Origin: DASUPK01 sp963815665
GTDB lineage: Bacteria; Actinomycetota; Thermoleophilia; Solirubrobacterales; 70-9
Reading direction: 5' to 3'
Assembly (NCBI GenBank): GCA_963815665.1
Contig: CAWFHN010000013.1
Location: forward strand, 620,001-684,000
Length of the DNA: 64,000 bases
Both the position numbers and the translations under genes were made by a program. Below the pieces are notes generated by a model. It did not search any database. It saw only the letters and a list, made by a program, of their open reading frames with translations, and was not told the origin of the DNA. The first letter of the stretch is position 1; every line of letters begins with the position of its first letter. Below are positions 1-8,457 of this stretch, piece by piece.

Positions 1-1
1 G

Positions 2-2329
2 GGCCGCAGGGAGGCCTCGTTCCTGGAGGGCGCAGTCGGCCTGGCGACGCTCATCCTGGTCTGCTCCGTCGCCATCCGGCTGCCGGGAAACGAGGCCACC
101 TCGATCGCGTGCTGCGCGATCCTCCTCGTCGCTTCGACCGTCTTCCTGCTGGTGGGTTCGGAGTCGATGATCGGACCGGCCGTCGGCATCGCCATCCCGG
201 TCGCGCTGCTGTCGGGACTGCTCGCCTCGTTCCCCTTCATCGTCAGCGGCCATATCGGCATCCCCGGGGTGGGGCTCAACAACGACATGGCCATGCACCT
301 GGTCGACGTCGACTACCTCGTCGACCCGAGCAGGCCGACCCCGCAGAGCGTGATCAACGGCTACCCGCTCGGGCCGCACAGCCTCGTCGGGACCGTCGTC
401 AGCGCGCTCGGCACGCAGCCGCTCTGGGGCTGGCTCGGGCTGCTGGTCGCGGTGCCCGTCCTGACCGGCATCACCGCGCTCGGTGGCCTGCGAGAGCTGC
501 CCGGCGGCCGCCGCGTGCTCGGCACCGTGCTCGTGGCGTTCGCCTTCCTCACGGCCTCGGTCCTCGGCATCGCGGGCTTCAAGGAGCTGATCGCCGGGAT
601 GTTCCTGATCGCCTTCGCGCTCGGGCTGCGGGAGATCGAGCGCGGCCCGGAGGGCCGCATCGCGATCCTCATCGGCCTCGCGCTGATCACCGCGGCGATG
701 ATCCCCGTCTACAGCCTGCCGGGAGTCGCCTGGCTCGTTCTCACCGCCGGGCTCTGGGCGCTCCTCCAGCTGCTTCAGATCCGGGCGGAGAAGGGAGCGC
801 AGGGGGTCCGGGACGTCGTGCGCGCCTCGATGCGCATCGTCATCCCGGCGGCGATCCTGCTCCTGCTGGCCGCGCTTACGCAGCTGCCGAAGGTGATCGA
901 CTTCTTCCAGTCCGGCTCGATCGGCAACGTCGCCGACACCGACAGCAAGCTCCGATACGTCGTCTCCCCGCTCGAGATGCTGGGCGTCTGGCCGAGCGGC
1001 AACTGGCTGCTCGGCACGCACGACGTCACGCACTTCTGGATCTTTGGCGCGATCGGGCTGGCGGGCCTCATCGTCGGCCTCGTCTGGTGGACGGCCCGGG
1101 TCGACTACGCCGTCCCGGCCGCCGTGATCTCTGGCATCGTCATCTGGCTCGCGACGAAGTACATCGAGAACGGCGGCCTCTACATCCTCTCGAAGGCGGT
1201 GGTGGTTCCGGCGTCGGTGGTGATGCTGCTCGTGGTCGCCGCGCTGCTCGCTCCCGGAGGCGGCTGGCCCAAACGGGTCTTCGCGGTCGTCTTCATCGCG
1301 CTGGCCGGCTACTCGACCTTCCTGGCGCTCCGCGACACCGTGATCGCGCCGCACAACCGGCTCCAGGAGCTGGGGCGGTTCCAGCATGACGTCTCGGGGC
1401 AGAGGGTCCTCGCGCTCACCGGCGACCGCTTCGCCGACTACGGCCTGCGGACCGCGGAGGTCTGGAGCCCCGCCTTCAACTCGGAGCTCCGCACGGCCTC
1501 GGTGGGATCGAAGACGCAGCGCCTTCCGATCGACTTCGATTCGGTGCCCACCTCCGTCCTCAACGACTTCCCCTACGCGGTCACCACCAGCGCGATCTAC
1601 CAGAGCCAGGCGCCGCCCGGCTGGCAGCTCGCCGATTCCACCGAGTCGTACCGGCTCTGGAAGCGGACGGGCACCACGCCGCCGATCCAGCAACTGGCGG
1701 AGGAGGCTCGTCCCGGCCGGATCTTCCGGTGCAAGAAGCCGAAGTTCCGGAGCCTCGTCAACCAGGGCGGGCAGGCGCTCACCTGGCAGCCGCGCACGGT
1801 GATCGCCAAGCGGCTCTACTGGAAGGCCGGCGGCACCGCCGGCGCACTGGGCGAGGGCGGGGTCGCGGCCGACAAGCGGGCTCCAATCGACAACAACCTG
1901 GCGCCCGGCGAGACGGCGAGTCAGCGCATCGTCCTGCCGGCAGGGCGATGGGAGCTCTCGCTGCAGTACGTCAGCCCGGTGACCGGCGTGACGGTGAAGG
2001 CGCCGGGGCTCGACGTCCACCTGCCTGCCGGCGTCGACGCGGCGATCCCCTACCGGCCGGATCAGGGCCCGTTCTGGCCGGTCGGCACGATCACCAGCAA
2101 GGGCGGGCCGGTCACGGTGAGCGTCACCGCGGATGACGTCAACTGGTTCCAGTCGCTGATCGGGGTCGATGCGCCCGCCGTGATCGGGAACCTGACCGCG
2201 GTCAACCCGGACGGCTTCAAGCTGGTGCCGACGGCCGCCGCCTGCGGCCTGTTCGTCGACCACCTGGTCGGCGTCCAGGCGGGGAATCACGTCCAGGCGG
2301 GGGGCAAGCCGGCATCCAACGCCAAGTAG
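2..2329 (+). CDS. Large polytopic membrane protein, 5' end outside window
   Basis: The frame is open from the first bases of the window, so the gene is cut at its 5' end; 775 residues are visible. The ATG at 152 is internal and upstream codons continue a hydrophobic segment without a stop. Roughly the first 420 visible residues are a run of about ten hydrophobic helices separated by short loops. The last 300 or so are soluble, with aromatic and proline-rich stretches. The layout (multi-helix N-terminus, large soluble C-terminus) recalls GT-C type glycosyltransferases or polysaccharide-assembly membrane proteins, but I see no diagnostic motif. The next gene makes a UDP-uronic acid precursor, so a role in cell-surface polysaccharide is possible. 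Function unassigned. Confidence 0.8.
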   Translation, partial: GRREASFLEGAVGLATLILVCSVAIRLPGNEATSIACCAILLVASTVFLLVGSESMIGPAVGIAIPVALLSGLLASFPFIVSGHIGIPGVGLNNDMAMHLVDVDYLVDPSRPTPQSVINGYPLGPHSLVGTVVSALGTQPLWGWLGLLVAVPVLTGITALGGLRELPGGRRVLGTVLVAFAFLTASVLGIAGFKELIAGMFLIAFALGLREIERGPEGRIAILIGLALITAAMIPVYSLPGVAWLVLTAGLWALLQLLQIRAEKGAQGVRDVVRASMRIVIPAAILLLLAALTQLPKVIDFFQSGSIGNVADTDSKLRYVVSPLEMLGVWPSGNWLLGTHDVTHFWIFGAIGLAGLIVGLVWWTARVDYAVPAAVISGIVIWLATKYIENGGLYILSKAVVVPASVVMLLVVAALLAPGGGWPKRVFAVVFIALAGYSTFLALRDTVIAPHNRLQELGRFQHDVSGQRVLALTGDRFADYGLRTAEVWSPAFNSELRTASVGSKTQRLPIDFDSVPTSVLNDFPYAVTTSAIYQSQAPPGWQLADSTESYRLWKRTGTTPPIQQLAEEARPGRIFRCKKPKFRSLVNQGGQALTWQPRTVIAKRLYWKAGGTAGALGEGGVAADKRAPIDNNLAPGETASQRIVLPAGRWELSLQYVSPVTGVTVKAPGLDVHLPAGVDAAIPYRPDQGPFWPVGTITSKGGPVTVSVTADDVNWFQSLIGVDAPAVIGNLTAVNPDGFKLVPTAAACGLFVDHLVGVQAGNHVQAGGKPASNAK

Positions 2330-2401
2330 GGCCCTCCAAGGACCCGTCCAGCGCCGGTCCTGAGGCGCATCCAGGCGTGCGACCCCGGCGGGACGGGTCC
2401 T

Positions 2402-2407
2402 TACACT
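2402..2407 (+). promoter_or_regulatory. -10 element TACACT of a leaderless promoter
   Basis: TACACT lies exactly 7 bases before the ATG at 2415 and there is no purine-rich ribosome binding site. A transcript starting at or next to the A of the ATG is the natural reading. No convincing -35 is seen. Confidence 0.5.
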
Positions 2408-2414
2408 GGCGCGC

Positions 2415-3662
2415 ATGAGAGTCGGAGTCGTCGGGCTCGGGTACGTCGGCCTGCCGCTGGCCGTGGCCTTCGCCGAGGAGGGCAACGAGGTGGTGGGCCT
2501 GGACACCGATCCCCGCAAGGTCGACGCCCTCGCGAAGGGCCGCAGCTACGTCGAGGATGTCGCCTCGGAGCGCCTCGCGGCGCTCGACGGCCGCCTCACC
2601 GCCACCAGCCGCTATCCGGACCTGAGCTCATGCGACTCGGTGATCCTCTGCGTGCCGACGCCGCTGACCAACTCCCGCGAGCCCGACCTGAGCTACATGG
2701 TCGACGCCGCGACCTCCCTGGCGGCCGTCCTCCAGAAGGGTCAGCTGATCGTGCTCGAGTCGACCACCTATCCGGGGACGACACGTGAGCGATTGCGGCC
2801 GATCCTCGAGGAGTCGGGCCTCGCCGCGGGACGCGACTTCCACCTCGCCTTCTCTCCCGAGCGGATCGACCCCGGCCGCACCGACTACACGATCCGGACG
2901 ACCCCGAAAATCGTGGGCGGTGTGAACGAGGCCTCCACCAAGGCCGCCGTCGAGCTCTATGAGCTCGTCTGCGACCGGGTGATCGAGGTGAGCAGCCCCG
3001 ACGCCGCCGAGCTCTCGAAGCTGCTGGAGAACATCTTCCGCTCGGTCAACATCGCGCTCGTCAACGAGATGGCGATGCTCTGCGAGCGGCTCGGGATCGA
3101 CGTCTGGGAGGTCATCGACGCGGCCGCCTCCAAGCCCTTCGGCTTCATGCGCTTCGACCCCGGCCCCGGGATGGGCGGCCACTGCCTGCCCGTCGACCCC
3201 TTCTACCTCTCCTACAAGGCCCGCGAGCACGACTTCTACACCGAGTTCATCGAGCTCGCCGGGAAGATCAACCAGAACCAGCCACACTGGTGCGTCCGCC
3301 GGATCGAGCGGGCGCTGAACGACGCGGGCAAGGCGACCAACGGCGCCAAGGTGGTGCTCCTCGGCGTCTCCTACAAGGCCGGCGTCGGCGACATCCGCGA
3401 GTCCCCGTCGCTGAAGATCATCGGGCTGCTGCGCGACCTCGGCGCGGAGGTCTCCTACCACGACCCCCACGTCGCGGAGCTCCCCGACCTGGAGCTGGCC
3501 TCGGCCGACCTCGACGAGTCGCTGTCGTCAGCCGATCTCGTCTGCATCGTCACGGCCCACCCGACGATCGACTACCAGCGCGTGGTCGACGACTCCTCGC
3601 TCGTCCTCGACTTCCGCGGAGTCACCCGCGGGATCGAGGCGGCGAACCTCGTGCGTCTCTAG
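2415..3662 (+). CDS. UDP-glucose/GDP-mannose dehydrogenase family protein (UDP-N-acetylhexosamine 6-dehydrogenase type)
   Basis: NAD-dependent four-electron oxidation of a nucleotide sugar to its uronic acid, for surface polysaccharide precursors in the cytoplasm. The N-terminus has the Rossmann motif GLGYVGLPLA (residues 7-16). The middle helix LLENIFRSVNIALVNEMA is typical of the family's central domain. The catalytic cysteine is in GGHCLPVDPFYL (about residue 256). The C-terminal UDP-binding domain carries GVSYKAGVGDIRESPS. Length 415 fits the WecC/WbpA/TviB branch better than UDP-glucose dehydrogenase, since GGHCLPVDP is the N-acetyl-sugar form of the motif; the exact sugar is not decided. 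The start is supported by a -10 box 7 bases upstream. It follows a large membrane protein on the same strand. Confidence 0.9.
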   Translation: MRVGVVGLGYVGLPLAVAFAEEGNEVVGLDTDPRKVDALAKGRSYVEDVASERLAALDGRLTATSRYPDLSSCDSVILCVPTPLTNSREPDLSYMVDAATSLAAVLQKGQLIVLESTTYPGTTRERLRPILEESGLAAGRDFHLAFSPERIDPGRTDYTIRTTPKIVGGVNEASTKAAVELYELVCDRVIEVSSPDAAELSKLLENIFRSVNIALVNEMAMLCERLGIDVWEVIDAAASKPFGFMRFDPGPGMGGHCLPVDPFYLSYKAREHDFYTEFIELAGKINQNQPHWCVRRIERALNDAGKATNGAKVVLLGVSYKAGVGDIRESPSLKIIGLLRDLGAEVSYHDPHVAELPDLELASADLDESLSSADLVCIVTAHPTIDYQRVVDDSSLVLDFRGVTRGIEAANLVRL

Positions 3663-3687
3663 CGGCAGCGCGGGAGCCGCGGGGTTT

Positions 3688-3722
3688 GGCGACTTCTTTC
3701 CGCATAGCGGAAGGAACTCGCC
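3688..3722. terminator. Strong hairpin between convergent genes
   Basis: A 16-bp stem with one C/C mismatch and one G/T pair closes a 3-base ATA loop. It lies between the convergent sugar dehydrogenase and lipoprotein genes, so it probably ends transcription from one or both sides. A second small hairpin (GCGGC...GCCGC, 3662-3680) sits just before it. No U-tract follows on the plus strand. Confidence 0.55.
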
Positions 3723-3770
3723 ATTTCGCTGATTCCTAGACCAGCTCGACGCCTTGGCTCAGTCTCTCAC

Positions 3771-4274
3771 CTAACGCACGGCCTTGCCGTTGCTACGCAG
3801 CACATACCAGTAGCCGCCGAACTCGACGGCCGCCTGGCAGTTGACCTCGCCGGGCGAGCGATCGCCTTGGTAGTAGTAGACGGGGTGCCCGGCATAGGTC
3901 GCCTGCAGCTTGCCGTCGGCGCGGCGGGTGGTCCCGGCCTTGCCGGGCTTCGCGCCCGAGACGGCGGTCGGCTTGGTCTTGACGATGTACGGCGGCCACG
4001 CCGTCGCGCAATCTCCCGAGCAGCTGCTGCCCTTCCCCTTGTCCGCGGTGAACAGATAGAGCGCCCGCCGGCGGCCATCGGCCAGGATGCGGCCGTAGTC
4101 GCTGCCGATCAGCTTGAGCTTGGGCCCCCGCGCGCTCGCAGCGGCGGCGGGCTGCGTGTTTCCCTGAGTGGACGCGGATGCGGGAGGATCGTCCTTGGCG
4201 GTGGAGCTCGAGGAGCCACAACCGGCGAACGCGGCCGTCAGGATGACGGCAATTGGAAGAAGGCTGACCCTCAT
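3771..4274 (-). CDS. Lipoprotein with COG4315/PF03640-type secreted repeat
   Basis: 167 residues starting at the ATG at 4274. Residues 1-19 are a hydrophobic signal ending in the lipobox FAGC, then a Ser/Thr/Pro-rich linker, so the mature protein should be lipid-anchored outside the membrane. The rest holds two copies of the secreted repeat: one around YGRILADGRRRALYLFTADK with GDCATAWPP, and a shorter one around ATYAGHPVYYYQGD ending in YWYVL. The repeats have Tyr/Trp and paired Cys typical of PF03640, a family of unknown biochemical role often thought redox- or haem-related. A longer in-frame start at 4388 would bury the signal peptide and is not preferred. A paralogue lies at 48893-49474. 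Confidence 0.85.
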   Translation of the reverse strand: MRVSLLPIAVILTAAFAGCGSSSSTAKDDPPASASTQGNTQPAAAASARGPKLKLIGSDYGRILADGRRRALYLFTADKGKGSSCSGDCATAWPPYIVKTKPTAVSGAKPGKAGTTRRADGKLQATYAGHPVYYYQGDRSPGEVNCQAAVEFGGYWYVLRSNGKAVR

Positions 4275-4375
4275 TGCCGCGTCGAGTCCCGCCAGGCGCC
4301 CGGCCGTTACACCCCGGTCCGCATGTAACGGGGCGGGCCGGTTACGGACGATCACGAAATCGCGAGAGGGGAGAC

Positions 4376-4657
4376 ATGGACGAGACAACCACCAAGATCA
4401 GCGCCCTGCTTCATGAGGCGGGCGAGACCCATCACATCGTCTACCGGATCACCGACGGCGAGGACGACGACTGGGCGTCGTTCTATTCCGACTGGCTGAT
4501 CGACCACTCCGAGCTGCCGGACCTGCTGGGCGGGGCGCCGGTGCGCAGCCACCTAGTCTCCGAGCTCGTCGCCCTGGAGGGTGAGTTCGGAGCCGGCGAG
4601 GGCTGGGAGGACCGCTACGCCGCCCGTGTCGTCGAGCGCTTTAAGGTGGCCGCCTGA
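4376..4657 (+). CDS. Small acidic hypothetical protein
   Basis: 93 residues, rich in Asp/Glu, with an acidic centre (DGEDDDWASFYSDWL) and no membrane segment or signal. The start is fixed by a good ribosome binding site, GAGGGGAG at 4366-4373. The stop overlaps the next start (TGATG), so the two are translationally coupled and probably act together. I do not recognise the family. The sequence looks like a cytoplasmic globular domain with a conserved Trp/Tyr core. Confidence 0.75.
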   Translation: MDETTTKISALLHEAGETHHIVYRITDGEDDDWASFYSDWLIDHSELPDLLGGAPVRSHLVSELVALEGEFGAGEGWEDRYAARVVERFKVAA

Positions 4658-5526
4658 TGGCGAACCCGAGGGCCGAGGCCGAGGACAAGCTCGGTGGCGA
4701 CTACGAGGCACGCGTGCTCGAGCCCTCGCCACCCGCCGTCACCGAGCCGCCCTACGCGGACGACCCCGTCCACCCGGGGGAGGTCCCGGAGGGCCGGGAC
4801 CTGGTCTCGCCGGTCCACAACCGCGGCGACCTGACCTGGGACGAGATCGCAAAGCAGGACCCGGAGATCGCACCATGGTGCGCCGATCGCTGGCTCGGAG
4901 CGTGGAAGCGGCTGGAGCCCCTGCCGGCCGCCTTCGCGGAGACGCGGGTGGCGCTGCACAAGGTCGCCGAGGCGGTCGTCTCGCCGGCGCGCCAGCCCGT
5001 CAGCGAGATCGCGCTGCGCTACACGCGCGGCGGCTTCGGGACTCCCTTCTTCGAGCAGGACGGCGCGGACTGCCAGGTCCGAGTCGAGCACGGCGAGCTG
5101 GTGCGGCAGCGAGGCGCCGAGGAGACGCGCGAGCCACTGCCGGATGTCGACACGGCGGCCGCGACGACGCTCGGGGACTTCTACGGGCTCGCCTGCTCGG
5201 CGCTCGAGCAGCTCCGGGCCGACGAGGGCGACGGCGATCCCTCGATCGTTCAGCTCTGGCCCGAGCACTTCGACCTCGCCATCGAGCTGGGATCCGAGTC
5301 GGCGGGACGGCGCGCCAATTTCGGCGCCTCGCCCGGCGATGACGACCACCCCGAGCCCTACCTCTACGTCGGCCCCTGGTCGGCGGAGGTCTCCGGCGAG
5401 CTCTGGAACGGGACCGGCTTCAAGGGCGCGGAGCTCACCTACTCCGAGCTGATCGCAGCCGACGACCACCGCGGAGCCGCGCTCGACTTCATGCGCGAGC
5501 GATATCGCGCGCTGCGGGACGGATAG
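4657..5526 (+). CDS. Hypothetical protein coupled to the small acidic gene
   Basis: 289 residues, cytoplasmic, no signal peptide. The N-terminal 80 residues are proline- and acid-rich (EPPYADDPVHPGEVPEG). The C-terminal half has an ordered pattern, IVQLWPEHFDLAIELG, then NFGASPGDD and EPYLYVGPW, and ends in a helical segment (ALDFMRERYRALRDG). This C-terminal block recurs, as I recall, in actinobacterial hypothetical proteins of unknown function. The ATG shares one base with the preceding stop codon, which decides the start. Function unassigned. Confidence 0.75.
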   Translation: MANPRAEAEDKLGGDYEARVLEPSPPAVTEPPYADDPVHPGEVPEGRDLVSPVHNRGDLTWDEIAKQDPEIAPWCADRWLGAWKRLEPLPAAFAETRVALHKVAEAVVSPARQPVSEIALRYTRGGFGTPFFEQDGADCQVRVEHGELVRQRGAEETREPLPDVDTAAATTLGDFYGLACSALEQLRADEGDGDPSIVQLWPEHFDLAIELGSESAGRRANFGASPGDDDHPEPYLYVGPWSAEVSGELWNGTGFKGAELTYSELIAADDHRGAALDFMRERYRALRDG

Positions 5527-5532
5527 CCGGCG

Positions 5533-6375
5533 GTGACCCGCGGCCGGCGCGCTGTGGGCGCCGCTTTGGTCCTCTTCGCGGTGACGCTGGCGTGCGCCCC
5601 GAGCGCGGGGAGCGCCACGCATCCGCGGATCGTGGGCGGCGGCAAGGCGAACGCCGCCGGCTGGCAGTTCGCGGTCGCCCTCGAGCAGAAGCGCAGGCTG
5701 ATCTGCAGCGGCTCGCTGATCGCGCCGACCAGAGTCCTGACCGCCGCCCACTGCGTGAAGCGCGGCAAGCGCCGGCAGCTCTCGGTCCTCGCCGGCAGCC
5801 CATGGATATCGCGACACCGCCGCCGGCCCCGCATCAAGGTGACGACCGTCGTCATCGATCCTGCCTACAACGGCCGCAAGGACGCGCACGACTTCGCCGT
5901 GCTCACCCTGAAGAGCGCCCCGGCCGCCGAGCCGATCGCTCTGCCCACTCCCGCCGAATCGAACCTAGCCACCCGTCCGGGGCGGACCGTCAGATCGGGC
6001 GGCTGGGGCGCCCGGAGCGCCTTCGGATTCAATGTCGCGCAGCGGCTGAAGACGACCAAGGAGCGGGTCCTCCCGGCCAGCAGATGCGACCAGTCCTATG
6101 GCAAGTCACGCGGCTTCCAGGAGGCGTCGATGATCTGCGCGCTCGGCAAAAGGATCGGCCGGATCCACAGCCGCCTCCCCTTCCACGCCACCTCCTGCGA
6201 GGGAGACAGCGGAGGCCCGCTCGTGGCGGACACCCCTTACGGCCCGCGCCTGATCGGGGCGGTGAGCTCCGGGGCCTTCCCGTGCGGCCTGCGCGGACCC
6301 AGCATCTACGCCCGGGTCGCGAGCCGCCAGGGGTTCATTCGGCACGCGGCAGGTCTGGATCGGGCAGGGCTCTGA
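5533..6375 (+). CDS. Secreted trypsin-like serine protease (S1 family)
   Basis: 280 residues from a GTG start. Residues 1-28 form a Sec signal peptide. The mature part begins near RIVGGGKA, the classical activation site of chymotrypsin-fold proteases. The catalytic triad is visible: His in TAAHC, Asp in DAHDFAVL and Ser in CEGDSGGPLV. Paired cysteines around these motifs fit the family disulfides. It is an extracellular endopeptidase; the S1 pocket specificity was not worked out. The gene follows the hypothetical pair after only six bases. Its 3' end overlaps the convergent nucleotidyltransferase-like gene by about 40 bases. Confidence 0.9.
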   Translation: MTRGRRAVGAALVLFAVTLACAPSAGSATHPRIVGGGKANAAGWQFAVALEQKRRLICSGSLIAPTRVLTAAHCVKRGKRRQLSVLAGSPWISRHRRRPRIKVTTVVIDPAYNGRKDAHDFAVLTLKSAPAAEPIALPTPAESNLATRPGRTVRSGGWGARSAFGFNVAQRLKTTKERVLPASRCDQSYGKSRGFQEASMICALGKRIGRIHSRLPFHATSCEGDSGGPLVADTPYGPRLIGAVSSGAFPCGLRGPSIYARVASRQGFIRHAAGLDRAGL

Positions 6376-6901
6376 GCTCCTCCAGATCCTGCTTGTCTCG
6401 GCCCCCGCGGGCTGGATCGGACTCGCTGGCGACTGCCTCCTTGACAGATTCGAGCGCGCGCTTGGACGGGACGACGAAACGCGTTCCGTCACCGAATCTG
6501 GCCACTCGGGCGTCCTCTCGCAACTCCTCGAAGGACCCGGCACCTTGGACTCGGGTGAGGACATCGAGCCGCCCTTCGCGAGTCATGGCCCTCAAAGGGA
6601 CGGCGAGCAACGACATGGGCGCATCGAGATCGAGTTCCTCGGTGACGCCCGCGCCTAGGTCGCGACGGGCCTCGAGGTCTCGCAGCGCGGCCGCCAGCGC
6701 GTTGGCATTCTGCTCCGTCGCATCGACTACGACATCGACGTCGAAGGTCGCGCGATCGACCCCGTACGTCACGGCGGCCCAGCCCCCGACCACGACATAG
6801 TCGACGCCGTGGCGGTTGAGTGACTCGACGATAAGGGCGGGATCAGCCGGTTTCGAAGGACCCGGCACCGGAGTCACCCCACGTCGCCTGGCGCAATTCA
6901 C
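6335..6901 (-). CDS. Nucleotidyltransferase-like protein (DUF6036/AbiEii-type fold)
   Basis: 188 residues from the GTG at 6901; GTG codons at 6877 and 6871 are alternatives. The core is YVVVGGWAAVTYGVDRATFDVDVVVD: the GG-W/S motif followed by a D-x-D pair, as in minimal nucleotidyltransferases related to AbiEii toxins and DUF6036. The C-terminus has KRALESVKEAVASE and a helical tail. Such genes often belong to two-gene modules with a small upstream partner; a candidate is the 36-codon frame at 6843-6953. Whether it transfers a nucleotide to RNA or protein is unknown. Confidence 0.7.
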   Translation of the reverse strand: MNCARRRGVTPVPGPSKPADPALIVESLNRHGVDYVVVGGWAAVTYGVDRATFDVDVVVDATEQNANALAAALRDLEARRDLGAGVTEELDLDAPMSLLAVPLRAMTREGRLDVLTRVQGAGSFEELREDARVARFGDGTRFVVPSKRALESVKEAVASESDPARGGRDKQDLEELRALPDPDLPRAE

Positions 6902-6953
6902 GCATGCGGAGAACGTACGCGCGTGCCCGGTCGAGACGCTCGGCAGGGCTCAT
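6843..6953 (-). CDS. Possible small partner ORF upstream of the nucleotidyltransferase
   Basis: A 36-codon frame with an ATG preceded by a weak GGGAA. It encodes a highly charged peptide (MSPAERLDRARAYVLRMREL at its start) that looks like one amphipathic helix. Its end overlaps the beginning of the nucleotidyltransferase frame. Small helical partners upstream of minimal nucleotidyltransferases are common in antitoxin-toxin pairs. It is too short to prove as a gene from sequence alone. Confidence 0.35.
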   Translation of the reverse strand: MSPAERLDRARAYVLRMRELRQATWGDSGAGSFETG

Positions 6954-7018
6954 TTCCCGGGTGTCGGCCGACGCCCGGGTCCGGGACTCTTGGTCCTTTT
7001 CGGTCCGCCGGTCCATGA

Positions 7019-7091
7019 AGCCCAGGGCCGGGATCGAACCGGCGACCTCTTCATTACGAGTGAAGTGCTCTACCAGCTGAGCTACCTGGGC
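7019..7091 (-). tRNA. tRNA-Thr (anticodon CGU)
   Basis: Full cloverleaf on the minus strand. The acceptor stem GCCCAGG pairs with CCTGGGC, the D-arm is GCTC...GAGC, the anticodon stem is CTTCA/TGAAG with loop CTCGTAA (anticodon CGT, reads ACG), and the T-loop is GGTTCGATCCC. The discriminator is U; the CCA end is not encoded. It stands alone, not in a tRNA cluster. Confidence 0.93.
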
Positions 7092-7112
7092 GCTCTTGCT
7101 GAGCGGCGATTG

Positions 7113-7118
7113 TAGGGT
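7113..7118 (+). promoter_or_regulatory. -10 element TAGGGT of a leaderless promoter
   Basis: TAGGGT sits 8 bases before the ATG at 7127, with no ribosome binding site between. The same TAGGGTCC string precedes the gene at 21594 at nearly the same distance. Confidence 0.45.
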
Positions 7119-7126
7119 CCAGTTTC

Positions 7127-7894
7127 ATGAACGAGCAACCGCTCTTGACGGAGCGCCGCGACCGCGTCCTGGTGGTCACCCTGAACCGCCCCGACGCCCG
7201 GAACGCGGTCAACCTGGCGATGGCCGAGGCGATGGCCGCCGCAATGGACGAGCTCGACGCGACCGACGAGCTCAGCGTCGGCGTGATCGCGGGCGAGGGC
7301 AAGGGCTTCAGCTCGGGGATGGATCTGAAGGCGTTCGCCACCGGCGAGCGGCCCTGGGCGGGCGATCGCGGCTTCGCCGGGATCGTGCAGAAGCCGGCCC
7401 AGAAGCCGCTGATCGCGGCGATCGAGGGCTTCGCCGTCGCCGGAGGGCTCGAGATCGCGCTCGCCTGCGACCTGATCGTGGCGGCGAAGGGCGCGAAGCT
7501 GGGAATCCCCGAGGCGAAGCGCGGTCTGGTGGCCGCGGGCGGCGCCCTCCGTCAGCTCCCCCGGCGCCTGCCGGCGGCGATCGCGATGGAGCTCGCGCTG
7601 ACCGGCGAGACGATCACGGCCGAGCGCGGCGCGGAGCTCGGCCTGGTCAACCGGGTGGCCGACCCGGGCAAGGCGCTCGACGTTGCCCTGGAGCTCGCCG
7701 TGGAGGTCGCGGCGAACGCGCCCCTTGCCACGGCCGCCTCCAAGTCGATCCTCAACCAGCAGGGATCCTGGGACGACGAGACCTTCTGGGCCAAGCAGGG
7801 CGAGATCGTCGCCCCGGTGTTCACATCGGAAGATGCAATCGAGGGCGCGACGGCTTTCAGCGAAAAGCGACCGCCGAACTGGCGCGGCCGTTAG
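7127..7894 (+). CDS. Enoyl-CoA hydratase/isomerase (crotonase family)
   Basis: 255 residues, full length for the family. The oxyanion-hole region GFSSGMDLKAF (about 64-74) and the second signature GFAVAGGLEIALACDLIVAA (about 104-123) are clear; PEAKRGLVAAGG follows. The expected reaction is hydration of a 2-trans-enoyl-CoA or a related crotonase-fold reaction in the cytosol. The usual second catalytic Glu falls in the LGIPEAKRGL segment, which supports a hydratase. The gene stands alone between a tRNA and a SnoaL-like gene, with no other beta-oxidation gene nearby, so the substrate is open. Confidence 0.9.
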   Translation: MNEQPLLTERRDRVLVVTLNRPDARNAVNLAMAEAMAAAMDELDATDELSVGVIAGEGKGFSSGMDLKAFATGERPWAGDRGFAGIVQKPAQKPLIAAIEGFAVAGGLEIALACDLIVAAKGAKLGIPEAKRGLVAAGGALRQLPRRLPAAIAMELALTGETITAERGAELGLVNRVADPGKALDVALELAVEVAANAPLATAASKSILNQQGSWDDETFWAKQGEIVAPVFTSEDAIEGATAFSEKRPPNWRGR

Positions 7895-7981
7895 GTCCGC
7901 TGCCTCTTCTGGGGCGGGGTGCACTGGAAAGCGCCGCTTCGCATGGAAAGCAGCACTCCGCCACGAGATACTGCGCGGGCG

Positions 7982-8389
7982 ATGTCGGAGGAGAACGTCG
8001 AGATTGTCAGGCGCTTCGCAGGAGCCGTTAGCCGGGACGACCGCGAAGCGGTCGCCCCACTGATTCACCCGGAGGTCGAATGGCACACGATGGGCGGACC
8101 GCTCATGGGAGTCACGGCGATGCGCGGGCAGGACGAGACACTCAGCTTCATCTTTGAGCGCATACCGGAGGGAATCGAGGACTTCCGGCTAACGGCGGAC
8201 CGCTTCACCGAGTTGCCAGGCGATCAACTGCTCGTCTGCGGCCACTACGCGGGGCGCGGAACGAGTAGCAAGGCGGAACTCAAGATTTCGTACGCGGCCC
8301 TCTACCGCTTCGATGCGGGCAAGATCATCTTCTTTCAGGATTTCCCAAGCGAGGCCGAGGCCCTCGAAGCCGTCGGGCTGTCGGAGTAA
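7982..8389 (+). CDS. SnoaL-like/NTF2-fold protein
   Basis: 135 residues from the ATG at 7982 (in-frame codons continue upstream to 7919). The sequence starts with the typical MSEENVEIVRRF helix. The cone-shaped fold's usual elements follow: LIHPEVEWHTMGG, TAMRGQDET, and a C-terminal strand with YRFDAGKIIFFQDF. This matches SnoaL-like/ketosteroid-isomerase-fold proteins, a very common actinobacterial family of small-molecule isomerases, hydratases or binding proteins. No neighbour defines its substrate. A 22-base imperfect direct repeat flanks the gene (7936-7957 and 8423-8444). Confidence 0.8.
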   Translation: MSEENVEIVRRFAGAVSRDDREAVAPLIHPEVEWHTMGGPLMGVTAMRGQDETLSFIFERIPEGIEDFRLTADRFTELPGDQLLVCGHYAGRGTSSKAELKISYAALYRFDAGKIIFFQDFPSEAEALEAVGLSE

Positions 8390-8457
8390 TGACCGCCGCT
8401 TTGGACGAGAAGCAGTGGTCCTGCTTCGCATGGGAAGGAGCACTTTCACATCGCGCC

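Noticed and set aside
3767..4328. Alternative frames over the first PF03640 lipoprotein
   Set aside because: Only the frame with the lipobox and secreted-repeat motifs makes sense.
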